This document shows, piece by piece, positions 57,361 to 64,000 of a stretch of 64,000 nucleotides of DNA. The translations under genes and the position numbers were made by a program. The notes beneath the pieces were generated by a model that was not told the origin of the DNA, made no database searches, and saw only the letters and a list, made by a program, of their open reading frames with translations. The stretch spans positions 1,488,001 through 1,552,000 of the forward strand of contig NZ_CAJGYT010000001.1 of assembly GCF_904846035.1 (NCBI RefSeq), read 5' to 3'. The DNA comes from Psychrobacter aestuarii. GTDB lineage: Bacteria; Pseudomonadota; Gammaproteobacteria; Pseudomonadales; Moraxellaceae. Position 1 is the first letter of the stretch. Every line of letters starts with the position of its first letter.

Positions 57361-57876
57361 TTACGCGCTGATAGGACGCCAGATGCGCCATAGAATCAGA
57401 CCGTGTACCGCAATCAATACGCCAAAGAAAATCAATGACTGCTCAGGGATACTCATGCCCATAAACGTCCAGTCGACCAGTGCGCACTCGCCTGAGCCTG
57501 CCAACACTTCGTGCAGTACCTGCTTCATGGGCAGCGCCTCAAGCCAGTAATCCAAACCAGGACCGCAAGACGGCACTTGGTCGGGTGGCAGATGCTGTAG
57601 CCACACATGACGCGCCGCGACGCCCATCGACCAAGCAATCCCTGCAAAACTGCCAAGCCAAAGAATGAGTTTGGCAATTTTGGATTTTGGGTTCCAAAGT
57701 GCGGCAATTAGGGCAAAGCCGCCCATCACCATCAGACCAATACGCTGAAAAATACACAGCGGGCACGGGGTCAGTCCCAAATGCCCTTGCAAATACAAGA
57801 GCGCAAAGCCCATACCCACAAAGGTCATCAGTACCAAAAACAGTTGCAAATAGCGATATTGGGTCAATCGGGACAT
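57361..57876 (-). CDS. dsbB: disulfide bond formation protein DsbB
   Basis: Inner-membrane quinone reductase that reoxidises DsbA. The 171-aa product has four helices, the first periplasmic pair in TPCPLCIFQR and the second in VPSCGPGLDYW and GSGECALVDW. The ATG at 57876 (MSRLTQYRYLQ) is chosen because the open frame upstream runs through the end of gshA and has no membrane-protein character. It lies 52 bp downstream of gshA on the same strand, so thiol metabolism genes are adjacent. Confidence 0.94.
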   Translation of the reverse strand: MSRLTQYRYLQLFLVLMTFVGMGFALLYLQGHLGLTPCPLCIFQRIGLMVMGGFALIAALWNPKSKIAKLILWLGSFAGIAWSMGVAARHVWLQHLPPDQVPSCGPGLDYWLEALPMKQVLHEVLAGSGECALVDWTFMGMSIPEQSLIFFGVLIAVHGLILWRIWRPISA

Positions 57877-57928
57877 GACAAAGACACTCACAAAACGATA
57901 AAAATAGACAGCAAGGCTGCGCACGTTA

Positions 57929-59497
57929 CTAGCGGTACTGCGCCAAAAACACATCAAAACCAGTCGTATCATCGCGCTCGATGTCTGACTGTTGTAGTAC
58001 GGATTTTTCTGCCAATACTTCGTATTTGGCTTGCGTGTTCGGGCTGAGGGTTTGCTCAAGCAGCTGTTCTTGGTGCTGCTGGGCTAGGCTGATCCCAAGT
58101 CGCCACAAATCGCCCAAGCGCTCACTGTCGGACAGCACTTGCGCGGAGATGGTCGACTCGCTGTGTCCCGCTTTGCCCTGCATCAAGGCGACGGCGGTGC
58201 GGTAATCGTTACCGCCATGATGTGCGTCTAACAAGGCGGCCAAAGGCTGCATCTTGCACAGATGTCGCAGCATCCAAGACTCAAGCGGCACGTCTTGCCC
58301 ATCAGACAGGACAGTCAGTGCTTTTTTGCGCCCTTCATTGACCACGCGCTCAATATTCACGCCGATCATCTCTTCTTCTTCAGGGAACAGCTCGGGCGAG
58401 TCGCTGAGCAGGCAGTACAATGCCAGCACTTCTAAAAAGCAGGCGCTTGATAGGCGAATGCCCACATCACTGTACGGGTCCAAGTCTATCGCGCGAAACT
58501 CCACATAAGCAATGCCGCGGCGCTCTAGCGCTTCTGTCGGCGTCTCACCTGATAAGGCAATTTGCTTGGGACGGATAGGGCTGTAGTACTCGTTTTCAAT
58601 CTGCAAGATATGGTTGTTGATCTGAATCGGTGTGCCTGTCTCGTCATCGAGTCCCAAGCGCGCAAAGCCCTCATGCGGGGTGCGAATCGCGCGGCGTAAC
58701 CCATCGACGTATTCAGGCAAATGGTTGTAGCGGATGTCGAGATGCTCTTGCACACTGTTGGTGTAGCCAAGTTTGCCCATACGCAGGCTGGTGGCGGCAG
58801 GCTTATAATAGGTACTGTCATTCATCAGCACCAAGTCATGCTCGCGGCCTGCAACAAAGCTGGCGTTGACGCTGGGGCTTGCGCCAAGCAAATACAGCAC
58901 AAGGGCGGTCATGCGCTTAAAGTTACGAATCAGACCCAGATACTTATCGTTTTTAAAATCGGCAAAATCTTGCTCGGAGTCGATGGCTTGGTGCCATGCG
59001 CTGAACAAGTCGTCACCAAAAGATAGGTTGTAATGCAGTCCTGCGATGGTCTGCATACGGCGACCATAGCGAATGCCCAAACCACTGCGGTATAGGGTTT
59101 TGAGCTTGCCTGTATTGGAGCTGCCATAATCGGCAAGCGGAATGTCATTGTCATCTAAAGACAAACGGCACGGCATGGACAGTGGCCACATCAGCTCATC
59201 TTCAGGCAAGGCTTTGTGTACCAAGACGTGCAATTGACGCAGCATACCGAGCGCCGCTTTTGGCGTGGCTTTGGGCTCAGTAATCAGCTCAAGCAGGCTT
59301 TCAGAATAATCGGTGGTGATAAACGGATGAGTGAGTTTGGAGCCGAGCGCTTGCGGGTGCGGCGTTTGCGCGAGCGTGCCGTCTGGCTTGACGCGCAGCC
59401 CCTCTTTTTCAATACCGCGCAGCATGCCTGCAAGGAGCGTGCTGGTCAGCCAGCTTGGGGTTTTAAAGTTGGCAAAATCATTTGCAAGGTCACTCAT
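57929..59497 (-). CDS. gshA: glutamate-cysteine ligase
   Basis: First step of glutathione synthesis. The 522-aa protein is the proteobacterial type, with GIEKEGLRV near the N-terminus, the metal- and ATP-binding region AGLHYNLSFGDDLF, and IAYVEFRAIDLDPYSDVGI, closely matching the GshA signature. Three ATG codons lie close together; 59497 (MSDLANDFANF) is the usual-looking start, and none has a strong ribosome site. The gene is followed by dsbB and preceded by a spacer holding the terminator of the roadblock gene. Confidence 0.95.
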   Translation of the reverse strand: MSDLANDFANFKTPSWLTSTLLAGMLRGIEKEGLRVKPDGTLAQTPHPQALGSKLTHPFITTDYSESLLELITEPKATPKAALGMLRQLHVLVHKALPEDELMWPLSMPCRLSLDDNDIPLADYGSSNTGKLKTLYRSGLGIRYGRRMQTIAGLHYNLSFGDDLFSAWHQAIDSEQDFADFKNDKYLGLIRNFKRMTALVLYLLGASPSVNASFVAGREHDLVLMNDSTYYKPAATSLRMGKLGYTNSVQEHLDIRYNHLPEYVDGLRRAIRTPHEGFARLGLDDETGTPIQINNHILQIENEYYSPIRPKQIALSGETPTEALERRGIAYVEFRAIDLDPYSDVGIRLSSACFLEVLALYCLLSDSPELFPEEEEMIGVNIERVVNEGRKKALTVLSDGQDVPLESWMLRHLCKMQPLAALLDAHHGGNDYRTAVALMQGKAGHSESTISAQVLSDSERLGDLWRLGISLAQQHQEQLLEQTLSPNTQAKYEVLAEKSVLQQSDIERDDTTGFDVFLAQYR

Positions 59498-59855
59498 AAT
59501 CATCATCTGTTGTTATAGGTTATGGCAGAGCAAACAAGGCGCGGACTTGCTCTATAATGAGGTCAATAATTGCGTCAGTTTAGCCCAAAGCGTGGGCAAA
59601 AACCACGCACGATTACAAATTCAGTAACCTTTGGCGGGCACGGCATAGGGCGCAATACCATAGGTTTGCGCGATAATCTGACGCAAGGCGCAGGTTTATA
59701 CAGCACCCAAGTGCGCCTAAGGTTTATCGCGGGCATAAAAAAAGCATCCAATGTACCAATGAATGCTTTTTTATAGCGTGCGCTGTGCGTTGATAAAAAC
59801 AAATGGGCAACCACCCAAATCGTCAGCGCGCCGCTAGTATAAATACGATAAGTAT
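59498..59855. other. intergenic region, gshA / roadblock gene
   Basis: About 358 bp containing the roadblock terminator at 59737-59772 and, presumably, the gshA promoter. Nothing else was recognised. Confidence 0.4.
59737..59772 (-). terminator. terminator after roadblock gene
   Basis: AAAAAAAGCAT and ATGCTTTTTT flank a short partly paired loop; T residues follow in the leftward direction. Confidence 0.7.
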
Positions 59856-60212
59856 TTATGAAAAATCAAGTTCGGTTTCAAAGCTTTTTAGATTGTGGCG
59901 TGCCATAGCAAGGTTTGATTTTTGACGGTCAAGCACAAGGTACAAGAACAAGTTTTCATTACGTACCAAAGGACGCAATAAGTGATACTGCTTGCTTAGC
60001 GTAATCAAAATATCTTCGATGCTTTCGTTCAAATTCAAGGCAGATGCCACTTTACGCTTTGAGCGCAAGACTTCGGTGTTACCAGCAGCGGCAAGCTCAA
60101 GGTCAATACCTGTACCAATGGTAGCCAGTGCCAGACCTGATTCGCTGTCAACCAGCGCCGCAGCGATGAAACCATCAATTTCGTTTAACGCGTCAAGAGA
60201 TAACTTTGCCAT
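59856..60212 (-). CDS. roadblock/LC7-domain protein
   Basis: A 118-aa single-domain protein. The pattern [19 protein letters not shown], then [19 protein letters not shown] and [18 protein letters not shown] fits the roadblock/LC7 fold, proteins that usually dimerise and regulate small GTPases of the MglA type. The ATG at 60212 ([11 protein letters not shown]) is chosen because AAGGA lies nine bases upstream. No MglA-like GTPase is nearby, so its partner is unknown. It is a stand-alone transcription unit. Confidence 0.75.
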   Translation of the reverse strand: MAKLSLDALNEIDGFIAAALVDSESGLALATIGTGIDLELAAAGNTEVLRSKRKVASALNLNESIEDILITLSKQYHLLRPLVRNENLFLYLVLDRQKSNLAMARHNLKSFETELDFS

Positions 60213-60654
60213 AACGTACATCCTTTTATGATATTTAGTATCGAACGGAAAAATAATCTATTATTAATATCAGCGGCCATCAAGATGACAAAAAAACGTC
60301 ATGATTTATGATTCTGACTTAACAATGATTCTGACTTAACAATAAGGGTAATGCATCAGTCAATAAAACGATGCTGACCTATTTATTGGCTGACGATTTA
60401 TACATCGTATCCAACAACATTGCATGTAATAAAAATAATACATATAAGCTCAAGTGTAAAATACTTTTAAACGTTAAATGATGACTTTTTGTAGCAAGGA
60501 TTAAGTATCATTAAGATTTACATCAAGCGCTCTAAGTACTTGGTTCAATGTAATGAAGCGGCAACGATAAAGCAACAATTAACCGATTAGCTGTCTTCTA
60601 TGACGCATAATCGGTCAATGGGCACAAAAAAGGCGAGTACGGGCGTTATTATGA
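60213..60654. other. intergenic region, roadblock gene / erpA
   Basis: About 440 AT-rich bases without a gene. Holds a perfect 17-bp tandem repeat at 60309-60342. No RNA gene could be recognised. Confidence 0.4.
60309..60342. repeat. 17-bp perfect tandem repeat
   Basis: TGATTCTGACTTAACAA occurs twice head to tail (60309-60325 and 60326-60342), about 100 bp upstream of the roadblock gene. Confidence 0.85.
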
Positions 60655-61029
60655 CTAGATAGAAAACGACGAGCCACAGCCACAAGTGGTGGTGGCATTG
60701 GGGTTTTGCACGATAAAGCGCGCGCCTTCTAAGCCTTCGGTATAATCGATGGTCGAGCCTTGCAAATACTGATAGCTGAGCGAATCGACTACTAAGGTCA
60801 CATCGGCATTGTCAAAGCTTGCGTCGTCTTCATTTAAATCATTGGCAAAGTTAAAGCCATAAGAAAACCCTGAGCAGCCGCCGCCCGTCACATACACGCG
60901 CAGCATCAAGCTGTCGTCGCCTTCTTCTTCTCGTAGACGACGTACCTTTTGTGCCGCACTGTTGGTCAGATGCATTAGGGTCGGATCAACAGGCTGAGTG
61001 GGATTGTATTGGTTGGCTGATTCGTTCAT
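60655..61029 (-). CDS. erpA: iron-sulfur cluster insertion protein ErpA
   Basis: A-type carrier that delivers Fe-S clusters to target enzymes such as IspG. The 124-aa protein has the three conserved cysteines in [11 protein letters not shown] and TTCGCGSSF, with YLQGSTIDY before the second motif, which fits ErpA rather than IscA. A 20-residue polar N-terminal extension is seen. There is no isc or suf operon nearby, as is usual for erpA. Confidence 0.92.
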   Translation of the reverse strand: MNESANQYNPTQPVDPTLMHLTNSAAQKVRRLREEEGDDSLMLRVYVTGGGCSGFSYGFNFANDLNEDDASFDNADVTLVVDSLSYQYLQGSTIDYTEGLEGARFIVQNPNATTTCGCGSSFSI

Positions 61030-61310
61030 ATCTACCTCAGAGGCTCACATCAAAGATGAGAAAAAAGGGTGTGTTATCAAAGTGTTGGCTATAGTGGGGC
61101 GCGTCTGTCCCGATTTTGGTATACGGCGCATTACTGCTAGGCAGTATATCATAATAAGGGGTCGCAAAAATTTATCAAGACCTGCAGCACCCTGCCGCCG
61201 CCTTGTATTTTGCCGCCAATGCTAAGCGTTTGCCTATATAATAGCGGTTTGAGACAATGCTTGGCATACCGCCATATTCCTTGTTTGCCGATGATGACTG
61301 AGATGAATTT

Positions 61311-63311
61311 ATGATAGAGCTAAAAGATGTGGGCGTACGCCGAGATGGTCGCGAGTTGTTTTCGGGCGCCAGTTTTCAGCTGCACCCCAAGCAAAAGGTA
61401 GGACTGACGGGCAATAACGGCACGGGCAAGTCGACCTTATTTGCCTTATTGCTGACCCATATGGGCATCAAAGACACCGAGGTGACCACCGACAGCGGGG
61501 AGCTGAGCATTCCTGAGCGCTGGCAAGTGGCGCACATGGCACAGGAAGTCGAAGCCAGTGACCAGACCGCGATTGACTATGTGTTAAGTGGTGATGAAGA
61601 GTGGTACACGATCAATCGCGCCTTAAGCCAGCTCGATACCTTAAGTGATGCTGAGATTGGTACATTGCACCAGCGCTTTGATGAGATTGACGGCTACCGC
61701 ACCCCAACCAAAGCGGCACAAATCATGGCGGGTTTGGGTTTTAATGTGCAGCAGCATGAGCTGCCTGTTTCAGGATTTTCGGGCGGTTGGCGCATGCGCT
61801 TAAACCTTGCCAAGACCTTGATGAGCCGCGCCGACTTGTTACTGCTTGATGAGCCGACCAACCATTTGGACTTGGATGCGATTTTGTGGCTTGAGACGTG
61901 GATTAACCAGTTTGAAGGTTTGGTCATCGTCATCTCGCACGACCAAGCATTTTTGGATGCCACGGTCGGGCACATCTTGCACGTGGAACAACAAAAAATC
62001 ACCTTATATACGGGCAACTATCAGCAGTTTGTGCGTACCCGCAGTGAGCGTCTTGCCCAGCAGCAGCAAGCCTTTGAAAAGCAGCAAGCCACGCGCGCGC
62101 ACATGGAAGACTTTATCCGCCGCTTTCGCGCCAAAGCCAGTAAAGCCAAACAAGCACAAAGCCGTATTAAGCAATTAGAGCGCATGAGCGAGCTGTCGCC
62201 CATCATGGCGGACAATCCGTTTTCGTTCCGCTTTTATGAGCCAACGCATATGAGTAGCCCGCTGATTACCTTGGCGCACGCCGATATCGGCTACCGTGCG
62301 GACGCGCCGCTACTGCACAATATCAATGTCGAGGTGACGCCTGACACGCGCCTTGGTCTGCTCGGCATGAATGGCGCGGGCAAGTCGACCTTGATCAAAG
62401 CCTTGGTCGGTGAGCTGCCATTAATCTCAGGTCAGCAGCGCATCTCAGACACCCTGAAGCTGGGTTATTTTAACCAGCATCAGATGGACAGTCTTGACGC
62501 TGATGCGACCCCAATGCAGATGCTGCGCCGCTTGGCAGGTACGACCTCGGACGCTGATTTGCGCGCCTTTTTGGGCAGCTTTGACTTTCGCGGAGAGCGT
62601 ATCGACACGCCGAGCCGTCTGTTCTCAGGGGGTGAGCGCGCGCGCTTGACCCTAGCGCTTATCGTTTGGCAGCGCCCTAATGTATTGGTACTTGATGAGC
62701 CAACCAACCATTTGGATTTACAAATGCGTCAGGCGTTGACCTTGGCACTACAAGGCTTTGGCGGGGCAGTGGTCTTGGTCTCGCACGACCGTGAATTGAT
62801 TGCCAACGTCTGTGACTCGCTGTATTTGGTGCATGATGGCAAGGTCGAGGACTTTGACGGCGATATCCACGACTATGGCAAGTGGCTCGCGGACAAGCGT
62901 AAAGCAGCCAACGTGACCGACAATAAATCTACTGTTTCACATGAAACATCAAAGCAAACAAACGCAGAAACAGCGAACACGCCCGTAAAACCCAGCGCCC
63001 CGCTAGCGGATACCAAGCCTGCCATCAGCAAAGAAGAGCAGCGTAAGCTTGCTGCCCTACAGCGCAAACAAACCGCGCCCATTCGCCGCGAGATTGAAAA
63101 CACCGAAAAAGCCTTGGCAAAGCTCGATGAGAAGCTGGCGACGCTTGAAGTGAAACTCACAGACACCGCACTGTATGAGGAATCACGTAAAGCGGACTTG
63201 TTGGCACTGCTGGATGAGCAAGCCCAGCTACAGCAGCAGCACAGCGAGCAAGAAGAAAATCTGCTGATTGCCATGACCACGCTTGAAGAGATGGAAGCAG
63301 GGTTTGAATAA
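61311..63311 (+). CDS. ABC-F family ATPase, YheS-like
   Basis: Soluble protein of 666 aa with two ATP-binding cassettes and no membrane domain, acting on ribosomes by family analogy. Cassette 1 has GNNGTGKST, FSGGWRMRLNLA and LLLDEPTNHLDLDA; cassette 2 has GMNGAGKST, FSGGERARLTLAL and LVLDEPTNHLDLQ. The linker between them is basic and helical. The C-terminus has a Ser/Thr/Pro-rich linker followed by a coiled coil (about residues 580-660). A parS-like site at 62933-62948 lies in that linker, read VSHET. Confidence 0.92.
   Translation: MIELKDVGVRRDGRELFSGASFQLHPKQKVGLTGNNGTGKSTLFALLLTHMGIKDTEVTTDSGELSIPERWQVAHMAQEVEASDQTAIDYVLSGDEEWYTINRALSQLDTLSDAEIGTLHQRFDEIDGYRTPTKAAQIMAGLGFNVQQHELPVSGFSGGWRMRLNLAKTLMSRADLLLLDEPTNHLDLDAILWLETWINQFEGLVIVISHDQAFLDATVGHILHVEQQKITLYTGNYQQFVRTRSERLAQQQQAFEKQQATRAHMEDFIRRFRAKASKAKQAQSRIKQLERMSELSPIMADNPFSFRFYEPTHMSSPLITLAHADIGYRADAPLLHNINVEVTPDTRLGLLGMNGAGKSTLIKALVGELPLISGQQRISDTLKLGYFNQHQMDSLDADATPMQMLRRLAGTTSDADLRAFLGSFDFRGERIDTPSRLFSGGERARLTLALIVWQRPNVLVLDEPTNHLDLQMRQALTLALQGFGGAVVLVSHDRELIANVCDSLYLVHDGKVEDFDGDIHDYGKWLADKRKAANVTDNKSTVSHETSKQTNAETANTPVKPSAPLADTKPAISKEEQRKLAALQRKQTAPIRREIENTEKALAKLDEKLATLEVKLTDTALYEESRKADLLALLDEQAQLQQQHSEQEENLLIAMTTLEEMEAGFE
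62933..62948. other. parS-like site inside ABC-F gene
   Basis: TGTTTCACATGAAACA: a single mismatch to consensus at the central CG. It is identical to the first recF site. Confidence 0.65.
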
Positions 63312-63418
63312 CAGATTTTTGTGAGTCATAAAATATTAAAATTTGTCGAAAAAAGCTTGCTAAATTCTTAAGCTTTTGTAAAATACGCCTGAAAAATAAA
63401 CATTTTTGAGGAAATTTT

Positions 63419-63910
63419 ATGATTAAGAAGCTTGCTATCGCGACCGTATGTGCGGCAATGATGCCATTGACTGCTGCAAATGCAGACTTGGGTTCAAACT
63501 TTAAAACTGCCGATACTGGCCGTTCTATTGAACAAATCTACAAAGAATGTGGCATCGGTGGCGCATTGTTCGGTAAATCAAGCCCAATTTTAGCCATTAT
63601 CTCAAATGTGACTTGGGATTTGGGTACAACTGCGGCAACTTCTGACTCAATGTCTCCAGAGACTTGCCAAGGTGGTAACGTACGCGCGGCAGTATTGATT
63701 AAAGAAGCATTCCCAAGCGTCGAAAAAGACTTAGCCGCAGGTCAAGGCGCGCATTTGTCAGCCCTACAAAACGTTGCTGGCTGCTATTCAGTAGCTAACA
63801 TTCGTAAAGAATACGGTGCATACGCACAAACTTCAGCGTATCGCAACGCGACACAAGACCAAAATGCTGAAGCCCTATACAGCATCGTATCAAACAGCTG
63901 CGCCATCTAA
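63419..63910 (+). CDS. DUF3015 periplasmic protein
   Basis: A 163-aa protein with a Sec signal peptide (MIKKLAIATVCAAMMPLTAANAD). The mature region starts with IEQIYKECGIGGALFG and continues SNVTWDLGTTAATSDSMSPETC, the recognisable DUF3015 core, with several conserved cysteines. Function is unknown; it is probably periplasmic or surface-exposed. GAGGAAATTTT precedes the ATG. The last 90 bases of the window after it contain nothing recognised. Confidence 0.85.
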   Translation: MIKKLAIATVCAAMMPLTAANADLGSNFKTADTGRSIEQIYKECGIGGALFGKSSPILAIISNVTWDLGTTAATSDSMSPETCQGGNVRAAVLIKEAFPSVEKDLAAGQGAHLSALQNVAGCYSVANIRKEYGAYAQTSAYRNATQDQNAEALYSIVSNSCAI

Positions 63911-64000
63911 GGATAGCGGACGTTATCAACACCATGTGCGATTAGCGTCAGCATGGCGATAACTGGATACGGATAAAAACACGTAATCTTCGCGTTTACG

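Noticed and set aside
57876..58059. Longer dsbB start overlapping gshA
   Set aside because: The extension is antisense-like, polar, overlaps the gshA end by 131 bp and lacks membrane-protein character; the ATG at 57876 matches DsbB starts.

Overview
The window looks like the replication-origin region of a gammaproteobacterial chromosome, most likely Moraxellaceae and Psychrobacter-like. That placement is an inference from gene order and protein character, not from a search. The core is rnpA-rpmH-oriC-dnaA-dnaN-recF-gyrB with yidD, yidC and mnmE on the left. Around it sit gene neighbourhoods familiar from this family: fmt-rsmB-thrC, ribE-ribD-nrdR, dnaJ-dapB, gshA-dsbB, mpl, a solitary roadblock/LC7 protein and erpA. 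No tRNA, rRNA, CRISPR array, insertion sequence or prophage was recognised.

Layout. 1-3.7 kb: threonine synthase (cut by the window edge), RsmB and Fmt, all leftward. 4-6.9 kb: a large hybrid sensor kinase. 6.9-11 kb: riboflavin genes, NrdR and MnmE, with an unusual AT-rich ribE-ribD spacer holding DnaA boxes and two degenerate parS-like elements. 11-22 kb: yidC, yidD, rnpA, rpmH, oriC, dnaA, dnaN, recF, gyrB and mntP. 22-27 kb: RlmF, an MgtC-family protein, an unrecognised protein, a cupin and a MalY/PatB C-S lyase. 27-28.4 kb: an AT-rich accessory insert with a J-domain-like protein overlapping an HNH-like protein. 28.4-33.7 kb: four leftward glycosyltransferase genes. 34-36 kb: a trimeric autotransporter adhesin. 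36.6-44.5 kb: guaA, a flavin reductase, a lone AT-rich HNH gene, two alcohol-dehydrogenase-like reductases, a nitronate monooxygenase and a DsrE protein. 44.6-64 kb: mainly housekeeping genes (YheT hydrolase, YigZ, RsuA, DnaJ, DapB, ornithine/lysine decarboxylase, Def, Mpl, NlpE-like lipoprotein, DsbB, GshA, ErpA, an ABC-F ATPase, a DUF3015 protein).

Three signals stand out. First, at least twelve parS-like 16-mers (core GTTTCACGTGAAAC and close variants) are scattered over the window, many inside genes. One forms the stem of the terminator-like hairpin after dnaJ. Second, the rnpA-yidD junction contains about 120 bp with only five G/C bases. There both genes need the same -1 correction, each at a homopolymer that matches a classical slippery heptamer. 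A second, about 15% GC patch lies inside dnaA. Third, the J-domain-like/HNH-like pair is a compact, translationally coupled accessory module of unknown function.

Start sites were chosen by Shine-Dalgarno spacing and family N-termini where possible. All product names rest on motif recognition by eye.
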